Assembly (NCBI RefSeq): GCF_004005485.1
Contig: NZ_RZUL01000002.1
Span: forward strand, 682,001 to 746,000
Length of the DNA stretch: 64,000 nucleotides
DNA from: Sphingobium algorifonticola
Lineage (GTDB): Bacteria > Pseudomonadota > Alphaproteobacteria > Sphingomonadales > Sphingomonadaceae
Direction: 5' to 3'
The translations under genes were made by a program, and so were the position numbers. This document shows, piece by piece, positions 9,162 through 18,739 of the stretch. Numbering within the stretch: the first letter of the stretch is position 1; every line of letters begins with the position of its first letter. Under the pieces are notes generated by a model. That model saw only the letters and a list, made by a program, of their open reading frames with translations. It made no database searches and was not told the DNA's origin.

Positions 9162-9202
9162 TGCACCGGGACCGCGCTGGCCAATAGGCCGGTCCCGGTG
9201 CA
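9162..9202 (-). terminator. Strong stem-loop downstream of the TonB receptor gene
   Basis: TGCACCGGGACCG (9162-9174) and CGGTCCCGGTGCA (9190-9202) form a perfect 13-bp stem with a 15-base loop, 20 bases after the receptor stop codon. No T-run follows on the minus strand, so it may be a processing or attenuation structure rather than a classical terminator. It also lies upstream of the 9124 start. Confidence 0.55.
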
Positions 9203-9222
9203 GGAAGAACGTCAGCGCGGCC

Positions 9223-11526
9223 TCAGAAGCGACCGCTCAGCGCCACGCCGATCACGCGGGGTTCGTTATAGACGGCGGCCATGAAGTTCTCGATCACGCC
9301 CTTGAGGTTCTTTTCGTTGGTGATGTTCCGGGCAAAGACGGAAAACTCATAGGCGTTGCCGGGCGCGGCATAGCCGATCTTCAGCCCGCCTTCGAAATTG
9401 CCGTTCGAATTGAACTCTTTGGTCGAATAGAGCACATATTGCGTCTTGCCCTGCACGTTCCAGTCGGTCGCCGCGAACAGCGCCCCGCCATTGCCCAGCG
9501 GCACGTCATAGCGGGCCGTGAAGTTCAGATTATATTCGGGCGCATTGGGCAGGGGATTGCCGTCGATCTGCGCAAAGACAGCCGGCGCGCCGAACACCGG
9601 CACGGTGATCGTCGGATCGCCGACGGTGCAGACCACGACGCCGTTCAGCGCGCAGACCTGCGCATAGACGCGCGTGTCCTTGATCTCGCTTTTCAGCAGG
9701 CTGAGACCGGCGGAGAGCGACAGATTGTCGACCGGCGCCCAGTCCAGCTCGGCTTCCATGCCATAAGCGACGGCCTTGTCGGCGTTGAACAGCACGCCGT
9801 TGCCGTTGGTGTCATTGCCGTTCAGCTGGATGTCCTTGACCGTGTAGTAAAAGCCGCTGGCGTTGAAGCGCAGGCGGCTTGCGATCTGGCTCTTGAAGCC
9901 CGCTTCCCACGACAGGATCGTTTCGGAATCGGCGGTCGTGAAATCGGCGTTGAACACTGCCGAGCGTCCCTGGATGGTGGGACCACGGAAGCCGCGGGCA
10001 ACACGGGCATACAGGCTGAGGTCCGGGCTGGCCTCATAGAGCGCGCTGACGTCCCAGCTTGCCTTGGTATCGGACAGGCGGACGTTGCGGCGGCCGCGAT
10101 AGGTGACGACGCCCGCAGCGGTATCCGCCGTCTTGAGCAGGCGTGTGCGCTTGGTATCCTCGGTGATGCGCGCACCCGCGGTCAGCGTGAATGCGGGCAG
10201 GATTTCATAGCTCGCCTGACCGAAGAGCGCCCAGCTCGTGTTGACATTGCGCAGGCGCACCCAGTTGTTCGGGTTGCGCGCCGCGGTCGTTAGGAAGAAC
10301 GCCCGCTGATAGAATTCGGTCGTATCCCGCGAATCGAAATAGATGCCGCCGACCTGATAGCGGAACGGCCCGTCGCCGTTGCTCGACAGCCGCACTTCCT
10401 GCGTCCACTGGTCCAGATCGCGCAGGTTGCCCCGGCTCTGGCCAAAGCCGTTGGGTACGCCGTTGACCGGGAAATTGGCCGCCGCGCCGCCGTCTGTATC
10501 GCCCCGGCTGAAGCCGGAGGCATGTTCGTAGGCCGTGATCGACGTCAGCGTCACGGGGCCGAAATCATGGCTCACTTTCAGCGATGCGCCCTGCGTCTTG
10601 TAGGCCTGCGGATTGTTCTGCGCCTCGTCGAGGGCGATCTGGTCGCGCCGGTCGGCCGCGACGCTGTTCGATCCCCGGATGAGCGCGGCGCGATGGAAGA
10701 GCGTCGATGTGCCTTCATAATCGCGCGCATGGCCCGACAGCAGGAAGCTGGTCTGCTCGGTGGGCGTCGCCAGCAGCTGCACGCGGATGTCGCGCTCGTC
10801 AAAGCCGCCCATGGCGTTCTTTTTCGGCGCGACGGTGCCGTCCGCGCTCACGCCGCTGTATGTGTTGTCCACCCAGTCGTCGCGTCGCTGGTAGAGCGCG
10901 GAAACGCGGATCGCCAGCTTGTCGGCGATCAGCGGGCCACCGACGCCGCCGTCGAAGGTGACGGTGTTGTAGCTGCCATAGCTGGCCGATGCGCGGCCTT
11001 CGAACTGCGTCAGGCTGGGCTTGATGGTGTCGAACTTGATGATGCCTGCCGTGGTATTACGACCGAACAGCGATCCTTGCGGCCCGCGCAGCACTTCGAT
11101 CTGTGCAACGTCGAACACCGGATTGGACTTGAGCACGACATGCTCCAGCACGACTTCATCCTGGATGATCGATACGGGCTGCGACGCGCCGAGATAAAAG
11201 TCGATGTTGCCGAGGCCGCGAATGTAGAAGCGGGGAAAGATGCGGCCCGTGGTCGTTTCGGCATAGAGGCCGGGGACCCGGCCGGACAATGCCAATATGT
11301 CCTCGCCGCCGGTCTGGAACGCGCGCAACTGGTCGCCTGCCACCACGCCAACCGAAAGCGGGACTTTCTGAAGGTTTTCCGACCGCCGCTCGGCCGTCAC
11401 CACGATGTCGCCCAGCGGGTTGTCGTCGGCTGCGGCATCCTGCGCCTGAGCAGTGGTGGACAGCGCCAGCGCGCCAAGGGCAGCGGTCAGCATGAGGGCG
11501 TTACGCGCGGAGGAGAGATGCGGCAT
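9223..11526 (-). CDS. TonB-dependent outer-membrane receptor
   Basis: The 767-residue protein has a signal peptide ending ALSTTAQAQ (about residue 29). A TonB-box-like DNPLGDIVVTAERR comes next, then a plug domain (about 45-165: QKVPLSVGVV, FYIRGLGNIDF, IEVLRGPQGSLFGRNTTAG), and a 22-strand-type barrel ending ...PRVIGVALSGRF with terminal Phe. It resembles the pesticin/FyuA-like group common in sphingomonads. The start ATG 11526 was chosen because it gives the signal peptide. No ferric-siderophore or sugar genes adjoin it, so the ligand is unknown. It is separated from guaB by a 354-bp divergent region. Confidence 0.93.
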   Translation of the reverse strand: MPHLSSARNALMLTAALGALALSTTAQAQDAAADDNPLGDIVVTAERRSENLQKVPLSVGVVAGDQLRAFQTGGEDILALSGRVPGLYAETTTGRIFPRFYIRGLGNIDFYLGASQPVSIIQDEVVLEHVVLKSNPVFDVAQIEVLRGPQGSLFGRNTTAGIIKFDTIKPSLTQFEGRASASYGSYNTVTFDGGVGGPLIADKLAIRVSALYQRRDDWVDNTYSGVSADGTVAPKKNAMGGFDERDIRVQLLATPTEQTSFLLSGHARDYEGTSTLFHRAALIRGSNSVAADRRDQIALDEAQNNPQAYKTQGASLKVSHDFGPVTLTSITAYEHASGFSRGDTDGGAAANFPVNGVPNGFGQSRGNLRDLDQWTQEVRLSSNGDGPFRYQVGGIYFDSRDTTEFYQRAFFLTTAARNPNNWVRLRNVNTSWALFGQASYEILPAFTLTAGARITEDTKRTRLLKTADTAAGVVTYRGRRNVRLSDTKASWDVSALYEASPDLSLYARVARGFRGPTIQGRSAVFNADFTTADSETILSWEAGFKSQIASRLRFNASGFYYTVKDIQLNGNDTNGNGVLFNADKAVAYGMEAELDWAPVDNLSLSAGLSLLKSEIKDTRVYAQVCALNGVVVCTVGDPTITVPVFGAPAVFAQIDGNPLPNAPEYNLNFTARYDVPLGNGGALFAATDWNVQGKTQYVLYSTKEFNSNGNFEGGLKIGYAAPGNAYEFSVFARNITNEKNLKGVIENFMAAVYNEPRVIGVALSGRF

Positions 11527-13338
<1,812 letters not shown>

Positions 13339-13344
13339 ATAGGA

Positions 13345-13485
13345 TTTCCCCCTCCCTTTCAAGGGAGGGGCAGGGGTGGGTGCGGTTGCGCAGCAATCGC
13401 TGGCGCAAGCCAAGTACACTGTCAAAAGGCTCGCTGCGCTCGCCACCCACCCCCAACCCCTCCCTTGAAAGGGAGGGGAGAGAAA
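13345..13485. repeat. Palindromic intergenic element with C/G-run arms
   Basis: The left arm 13345-13382 and right arm 13444-13485 are near-perfect reverse complements, spaced by 61 bases. Each arm is itself palindromic around CCCTTTCAAGGG / CCCTTGAAAGGG. It fills almost the whole guaB-methyltransferase gap, and the right arm runs into the AAAGG ribosome-binding site of the next gene. A related but not identical element lies at 25113-25214. Confidence 0.8.
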
Positions 13486-13495
13486 GGTTTTCCCC

Positions 13496-14677
13496 ATGAC
13501 CCCAGCCGCACGGGCGCAGGCCGCCATCGATCTGCTCGACGAGGTGATCGGCGCAGCGCGCGACGGTGGCCCGGCGGCGGACACGCTGATCGCGCGCTAT
13601 TTCAAGACGCGCCGCTATGCGGGGTCGAAGGACCGCAAGGCGGTGCGCGATCTCGTCTATGATGCGATCCGCCGCGCCGGGGAACGGCCCGAAAGCGGGC
13701 GGTCTGCGCTGCTGGGGCTGGCAAGGGATCAGCCCGATCTTGCCGCCTGTTTCGACGGGTCGCCGCATGGCCCGGCACCGATCGCGGACAACGAACCCGT
13801 GGCAGAGGCGCGCCCATTGCCCAAATGGATCTTGCCGCGCCTCGCGCCGCTGATCGACCGGGCGGAACAGGCGGCCCTGCTGGACCGGGCGCCGCTCGAC
13901 ATCCGCGTCAACCGGCTGAAGGCGACGATGGACATGGCGCGTGCAGCGTTCCCCGATGCGATGCCGATAGAGGGGTTGCCCGATGCGCTGCGCCTGCCCG
14001 AAGGCTTTCCGCTCGATCGGTCTGACGCGTGGGATCAGGGGCTGGTCGAGGTGCAGGATGCCGGTAGCCAGATCATCGCGGCGATCTGCGAGGTGCAGCC
14101 CGGCATGACCGTCATCGATCTGTGTGCCGGGGCAGGCGGCAAGACGCTCGCGCTGGCTGCGGACATGGCGGGGCAGGGCGTGTTGATTGCCGCCGATACC
14201 GTGCGTTCGCGGCTGCAACGGCTTGCGCCGCGCGCCGAGCGTGCGGGCGCGGGCTTCATTCAGACCCTTTTGCTCGATCCGGGTCGGGAGGCGTCTGCGC
14301 TGGGCAATCATGAAGGCAAGACTGATGTGGTGCTGGTCGACGCGCCCTGTTCGGGCACCGGCACATGGCGGCGCAATCCCGAAGCGCGCTGGCGGCTGAC
14401 GCCTGATCGGCTCGCACGGCTGGTGCAGGAACAGGCACGCATCCTGGACATCGCCGCGCCCCTTGTGCGCGACGGCGGCCGACTGGTCTATGCCGTCTGC
14501 GCGCTGACCGACGCTGAGGGGAGGGGGCAGGTCGATGCCTTCCTTGCCCGCCATCCCGGCTGGCGCGCCATGCCGCAGGCGACGCCGCCAGGCCGCCTTT
14601 GGGGCCACGGACGGTTGCTAAGTCCGCGCCATGATGGCACGGATGGCTTCTTCCTTGCGGTGCTGGAAAAGTCTTGA
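13496..14677 (+). CDS. RsmB/NOP-family rRNA (cytosine-5) methyltransferase
   Basis: The 393-residue SAM-dependent RNA m5C methyltransferase has a reduced N-terminal NusB-like helical part (about 1-100). The SAM site DLCAGAGGKTLA lies near residues 205-216. Catalytic motif IV is VDAPCSGTGTWRRNP (about 281-295) and motif VI Cys is in LVYAVCALTDAEG (about 330-342), so both conserved cysteines are present. It ends with DGFFLAVLEK, the usual motif. ATG 13496 has AAAGG 8 bases upstream. It overlaps no known partner; the TPR gene follows closely. Full RsmB proteins are slightly longer, so the exact target (16S C967 or another site) is not certain. Confidence 0.9.
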   Translation: MTPAARAQAAIDLLDEVIGAARDGGPAADTLIARYFKTRRYAGSKDRKAVRDLVYDAIRRAGERPESGRSALLGLARDQPDLAACFDGSPHGPAPIADNEPVAEARPLPKWILPRLAPLIDRAEQAALLDRAPLDIRVNRLKATMDMARAAFPDAMPIEGLPDALRLPEGFPLDRSDAWDQGLVEVQDAGSQIIAAICEVQPGMTVIDLCAGAGGKTLALAADMAGQGVLIAADTVRSRLQRLAPRAERAGAGFIQTLLLDPGREASALGNHEGKTDVVLVDAPCSGTGTWRRNPEARWRLTPDRLARLVQEQARILDIAAPLVRDGGRLVYAVCALTDAEGRGQVDAFLARHPGWRAMPQATPPGRLWGHGRLLSPRHDGTDGFFLAVLEKS

Positions 14678-14745
14678 TGGACAAAATGGCGCGATCCGGT
14701 GAACATCACCGCCCATCACCTATGGAATCGATGCTGGAGACTGTC

Positions 14746-15267
14746 ATGCGTTTCACCCCTGCCTCTATCGCCCTGGCCGCGCTGTTCGCCACGGCGTCGA
14801 GCGTCGGTATCAGTCAGCGCCCCGATGCGCAGATCGAGCCGCTGTCGCTCGAATGGCTGAAAAAAGGGGAAGCGGCGATCGGCGCGGGGGATCAGGCCGC
14901 AGCCATCGACGCGCTGGAAACCGCGCTGGCCATCGATCCGCGCAATCGCGCCGCCTATCTGGCGCTGGGCCAGGTCGCCCGGCAGCAAGGTTTGCAGGGC
15001 AAGGCGATCCGCTACTATCGCGAGGCGCTGCTGCTCGATCCCACCGATGTGCAGGCGCTTGCGGGTCAGGGCCAGGCCATGGTCGAAAAGGGCGCGGTCG
15101 CCAAGGCGCGGGAAAATCTCGCGCAGGTGCGCAACCTCTGCAAGGGCGACTGCGCCGCCGCCACGCAGCTTTCCGCCGCGATCGACAAGGGTGCGCCGCC
15201 CACGGTTCTGACCGCCAAGGACGTAACCGCCGTGCCGACGGTCGTGCCGACGACCGAGCGGCCGTGA
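14746..15267 (+). CDS. TPR-repeat protein with signal peptide
   Basis: The 173-residue protein has an apparent signal peptide (MRFTPASIALAALFATASSV). About three tetratricopeptide units follow (WLKKGEAAIGAGDQAAAIDALETA; NRAAYLALGQVARQQG; LAGQGQAMVEKGAVAKARENL), then a Thr/Val/Pro-rich tail. ATG 14746 was chosen for GGAG 6 bases upstream and the signal peptide; an earlier ATG at 14674 would overlap the upstream gene. TPR proteins mediate protein contacts. The partner is unknown, and it probably acts in the periplasm. Confidence 0.82.
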   Translation: MRFTPASIALAALFATASSVGISQRPDAQIEPLSLEWLKKGEAAIGAGDQAAAIDALETALAIDPRNRAAYLALGQVARQQGLQGKAIRYYREALLLDPTDVQALAGQGQAMVEKGAVAKARENLAQVRNLCKGDCAAATQLSAAIDKGAPPTVLTAKDVTAVPTVVPTTERP

Positions 15268-15287
15268 ATATACTTTCTTGAACGCGC

Positions 15288-15380
15288 AAAAATCTCCGTT
15301 CGTGTCGAGCGAAGTCGAGACACTTTGCGCGCTCCGTGCGGCCTGTCCCTCGACTTCGCTCGGGACGAACGGAGATTTTT
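15288..15380. repeat. Palindromic intergenic element (CGACTTCGCTCG type)
   Basis: AAAAATCTCCGTTCGTGTCG (start 15288, arm to about 15321) pairs with an arm at 15344-15380 that ends GAACGGAGATTTTT, giving a long hairpin with a loop of about 22 bases. Each arm also contains a self-complementary TCGAGCGAAGTCGA / TCGACTTCGCTCG core. It lies between convergent genes (TPR protein and ksgA) and could terminate both through its T-runs at each end. Confidence 0.82.
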
Positions 15381-15394
15381 AACTCTACTTCACT

Positions 15395-16219
15395 TTACCC
15401 GCTCAACACCCGCGCCACCGCCACGAACTCCGCCACGCTCAGCGTCTCGGCGCGGCGCTGTGAGTCGATGCCTGCCGCTTCCAGCGCCGCCAGCCCGCCG
15501 GGCAACCCTTTCAGGCTTTGGCGCAGCATCTTGCGACGTTGCCCGAACGCTGCGGCCGTCAGCTTTTCCAGTTGGCGGAACGCGACACCTTCGGGCGCGT
15601 CGTCCGGTGTGAGATGCACAACGGCGGACATGACCTTGGGCGGCGGGGTAAAGGCGCTGCGATGCACTTTCATCGCGATCCGGGGCGTTGACCGCCACTG
15701 GCTCAATACCGCCAGCCGTCCATAATGATCGCTGTCGGGCGGCGCGACGATCCGCTCGGCCACTTCCTGCTGGAACATGAGCGTGAGGGACGCCCACCAA
15801 GGCTTCCAGGATGCGGAAAGCCAACCGACCAGCAGAGCCGTGCCGACATTATAGGGCAGGTTGGCGACGACATGTGCGCCGTCCCCGGCCAGCGCCTGCG
15901 CATCGATGCCCATCGCGTCACCCTCCACTACCGTTAGCTGGTTGGGGAAGGCCGCATCCAGTTCCGCCAGCGCGGGGAGGCAGCGGCGGTCACGTTCGAC
16001 CGCGACGACGCGCGCTCCGGCGCGCAGCAGCGCGCGTGTCAGGCCGCCCGGACCGGGGCCGACCTCATAGACGCGCGCGCCGTCGAGCGATCCCGGAATG
16101 GCGGCGATGCGGTCGAGCAACTGTTCGTCCAGCAGGAAGTTCTGGCCCAGCGCCTTGCTGGCCTGTAGCCCGTGCGCGGCGATGACATCGCGCAGCGGCG
16201 GCAACGCAGGATGGGGCAT
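15395..16219 (-). CDS. rsmA: 16S rRNA (A1518/A1519-N6) dimethyltransferase
   Basis: Dimethylates two adjacent adenines in the 3' terminal helix of 16S rRNA (KsgA). The 274-residue protein shows [19 protein letters not shown] motif [16 protein letters not shown] (about 50-65), AVERD, EGDAM and catalytic motif NLPYNVGT (about 118-125). A C-terminal helical domain contains [13 protein letters not shown]. Its ATG overlaps the pdxA stop (TGATG), indicating coupling in the lptD-surA-pdxA-ksgA operon, an arrangement shared with many proteobacteria, including E. coli. The identification is secure. Confidence 0.96.
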   Translation of the reverse strand: MPHPALPPLRDVIAAHGLQASKALGQNFLLDEQLLDRIAAIPGSLDGARVYEVGPGPGGLTRALLRAGARVVAVERDRRCLPALAELDAAFPNQLTVVEGDAMGIDAQALAGDGAHVVANLPYNVGTALLVGWLSASWKPWWASLTLMFQQEVAERIVAPPDSDHYGRLAVLSQWRSTPRIAMKVHRSAFTPPPKVMSAVVHLTPDDAPEGVAFRQLEKLTAAAFGQRRKMLRQSLKGLPGGLAALEAAGIDSQRRAETLSVAEFVAVARVLSG

Positions 16220-17238
16220 CAGGCCGTGGGCGCAAGCTGCGCGGCGTCCGCCGCCCGCCGGTGCATCGCCGCCTCGCCCGCCATGCGAATGGCCGCGATC
16301 ATCGCACCGGGATTGGCGCTGTCCTGTCCGGCAATGCCGAAGGCCGTGCCATGATCCGGCGAGGTGCGGACGATCGGCAGCCCGAGCGTCATGTTCACGC
16401 CCTCGTCAAAATGCAGCGTCTTAACCGGGATCAGCGCCTGATCATGATACATGCACAGGCATGCATCATAGGCTTTGCGGGCACGGGCATGGAACAGGGC
16501 ATCGGCGGCGAACGGCCCGGTCACGTCTATGCCCTCCGCGCGCAAGGATGCGACCGCAGGCGCGATGACGTCAATTTCCTCGCGGCCGAGCGCGCCCTGT
16601 TCGCCCGCATGCGGGTTCAGCCCCGTCATGACGAGGCGGGGACGGGCGATCCCGAAATTGCGTTGCAGCCCCTTGGCCGTGGCAATGGTGCGCGCACGGA
16701 TAAGGTCGATGGTGAGCGCTGCGGGCACGTCGGCCAGCCGCAGATGGATGGTGATCGGCACGACACGCAGCGAAGGCCCCGCCAGCATCATGACCGCATT
16801 GTCCGGTGCCACGCCGCAGCGTTCGGCAATGAACTCCGTCTGTCCCGGATGCGTAAAGCCGACACCGTAAAGCTGGGTCTTGCCCACCGGTGCCGTCACG
16901 ATCCCGGCCGCAGATCCCGACCGGGCGAGACCGACGCTGGCCTCCAGCGCCTGCAAAGCGGCGCGGGCGCCATCGACGCTGGCACAGCCGGGGGTAATCG
17001 CGCCGGCATCCGACACCTGAAGGCAGGGCAGGGCGCGCGCAAAGACATCGCAGGCCTGATCGGGCGCGTCGATCGCCGCCAGTGGCCCGCTCCATACTGC
17101 CCTTAGCGCGGCAGGATCGCCAACCGCGAAGAACGTCGGCAAGTTGCGCGCTTCCCGCATCGTCCACGCCTTGGCGACGATTTCAGGCCCGATCCCGGCC
17201 GGGTCGCCCAGCGATATGGCGAAGGGCAGGTCGGACAT
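16219..17238 (-). CDS. pdxA: 4-hydroxythreonine-4-phosphate dehydrogenase
   Basis: Acts in the DXP-dependent pyridoxal phosphate pathway, oxidising 4-phosphohydroxy-L-threonine. The 339-residue protein begins with [12 protein letters not shown] (about residues 9-20), has GIVTAPVGK and [19 protein letters not shown] and the metal-site region [21 protein letters not shown]. It ends with [13 protein letters not shown]. The start at 17238 is preceded by AGAGGG 7 bases upstream; an alternative ATG at 17256, overlapping the surA stop as TGATG, would add six residues and cannot be excluded. It is in operon with surA and rsmA. Confidence 0.95.
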   Translation of the reverse strand: MSDLPFAISLGDPAGIGPEIVAKAWTMREARNLPTFFAVGDPAALRAVWSGPLAAIDAPDQACDVFARALPCLQVSDAGAITPGCASVDGARAALQALEASVGLARSGSAAGIVTAPVGKTQLYGVGFTHPGQTEFIAERCGVAPDNAVMMLAGPSLRVVPITIHLRLADVPAALTIDLIRARTIATAKGLQRNFGIARPRLVMTGLNPHAGEQGALGREEIDVIAPAVASLRAEGIDVTGPFAADALFHARARKAYDACLCMYHDQALIPVKTLHFDEGVNMTLGLPIVRTSPDHGTAFGIAGQDSANPGAMIAAIRMAGEAAMHRRAADAAQLAPTA

Positions 17239-17255
17239 CGCCGGACCCTCTGGCA

Positions 17256-18629
17256 TCAGTTGTAATCGATCACCGCATCGCGGCGAAGGTCCCGCAGATA
17301 GATGCGCGCGCGCTTGTTGACGCGCTCCTCTTCCATCTGCGCCATGATCTGCTCGGTTGATGGCGCGCCCGCTGCTGTGGCATCGTCACGCCCGCAAAGC
17401 ACGAGCACGCGTACGCCGTCATCGACCGAACCGAACGGCGGAGTCGACTGGCCAACCTGAAGGCCGAGCAGCATTTCCTGAAGCGGCGCGGGCAAGTCAC
17501 GCACCTTGATATTGTCGTTGTCCACGACATCGGCACCCAGCTTCTGGCCGATGTCGTTGGCGGCACCGCAGCCCTGGATTGTCCGTGTTTCCTGCGCGAA
17601 GGTCGCGGCGCGTGCGGTCGCCTGTTCCTTCGTGGTGCCTTTGGCAAAGGCGATCGACAATTGCTTGAGGCTCATCAGGGCGTCACGCGGATCGGCGGTC
17701 AGCACCTTGCGCTTGTCCATCACATAGAGTAGCGACATGCCGCCGGGCACCTGGATCGGCCCCGCGATCTGGCCGACCTGCATTTCGGCGGCTGCCTGCG
17801 CGAGTTCATCGGGCAATTGCGCGGGGCGCACCCAGCCCAGGTCACCGCCGACCGCAGCCGTCGACGCTTCGGAAAACTGCCGCGCATAGGCGGCGAACGA
17901 ACCGCCCTTGCGAATCTGGTCGATGATGTTGCGCGCATTGGCGCTGATCTGTTCAGCATTTTCGGGCGTTGCCGACAGATAGATTTCGCCGATGCGGAAC
18001 TCGTCCGTCCCCTTCGCCGCATTCAGGCGATCGACGACGGATTTCACTTCGTCCTCGCCGACGTTGACGAACGGCTGGACATTGCGCCGCAAAAGGCGGC
18101 TCCATGCAAGCTCGCCTTCGATCTGCCGCTTGATGCTGGCGGCGGAACTGCCCTGCGTGCGCAGATAGGCGTCGAACTGTTGCGGAGTCTGGCGGAAATT
18201 GCCGGCGACCCGTTCATAGCTTTGCTGGATTTCGGCTGGGTCGATCTTGATGTCGTTGGCGGCAGCTTCCTGAATCTGGAGCGTCTCGTCGATCAGGTTG
18301 CGCAGCACCTGCACGCGCAGCCGCTCCTTTTCCTCGTCCGATACCTTGCCGCCATTCGCCGTGATGATCAGCGCGAGCCGCTGATCGATGTCCGTGCCGG
18401 TGATGATCTGGCCGTTGACCACGGCGGTCGCCTTGCGCACATTGGGGTCGCTCTTGCCAAAGATCGTCATTTCCTTGGGCAGGTCGAGGGCGGCCGAGGG
18501 CATTTCCCCTTCCTCCGGCACGGACTGCGCCAGTGATGCGCTGCCGATGGCGAGCAGGACGACGGCGGCCACGCTGGACCGCATGCGGGAAGATCGGGGC
18601 CGACGGGCGGCAAACTCGGGGCGTATCAT
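17256..18629 (-). CDS. surA: Periplasmic peptidyl-prolyl isomerase/chaperone SurA
   Basis: The 457-residue periplasmic chaperone for outer-membrane proteins has a basic N-terminus followed by a signal peptide ending near AIGSASLAQS. The SurA N-domain (about 65-200: VVNGQIITGTDIDQRLAL) comes next, then a parvulin domain (about 212-320: FRIGEIYLSATPEN through GGDLGWVRPAQLPDEL). The second parvulin-like region is degenerate. ATG 18629 was chosen; the base triplet just before it is TTG. It sits between lptD upstream and pdxA downstream, the usual order. A 13-base motif immediately upstream is shared with lptD. Confidence 0.93.
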   Translation of the reverse strand: MIRPEFAARRPRSSRMRSSVAAVVLLAIGSASLAQSVPEEGEMPSAALDLPKEMTIFGKSDPNVRKATAVVNGQIITGTDIDQRLALIITANGGKVSDEEKERLRVQVLRNLIDETLQIQEAAANDIKIDPAEIQQSYERVAGNFRQTPQQFDAYLRTQGSSAASIKRQIEGELAWSRLLRRNVQPFVNVGEDEVKSVVDRLNAAKGTDEFRIGEIYLSATPENAEQISANARNIIDQIRKGGSFAAYARQFSEASTAAVGGDLGWVRPAQLPDELAQAAAEMQVGQIAGPIQVPGGMSLLYVMDKRKVLTADPRDALMSLKQLSIAFAKGTTKEQATARAATFAQETRTIQGCGAANDIGQKLGADVVDNDNIKVRDLPAPLQEMLLGLQVGQSTPPFGSVDDGVRVLVLCGRDDATAAGAPSTEQIMAQMEEERVNKRARIYLRDLRRDAVIDYN

Positions 18630-18632
18630 CAA

Positions 18633-18645
18633 CGAAACATACTCT
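18633..18645 (-). promoter_or_regulatory. Leader motif AGAGTATGTTTCG before surA
   Basis: The 13-base sequence AGAGTATGTTTCG lies 3 bases before the surA ATG and recurs before lptD. The ATG inside it opens a mini-frame, ATG TTT CGT TGA, whose stop overlaps the surA start. Alternatively TATGTT could be a -10 element giving a nearly leaderless transcript. No -35 match was seen. Confidence 0.35.
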
Positions 18646-18739
18646 CCAGCTCTGGCCCGCGGATGCAGGGAGCAAAGGCCCCATTGGCATGCCGCGTCTT
18701 AACCCGGCCTGAGCGGCAACGGGCAGTCATGCCATCCCT

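Noticed and set aside
9223-11526. Receptor at 9.2 kb as part of an iron-siderophore locus
   Set aside because: No siderophore synthesis, FecR/FecI or ABC uptake gene is adjacent, so the ligand was left open.
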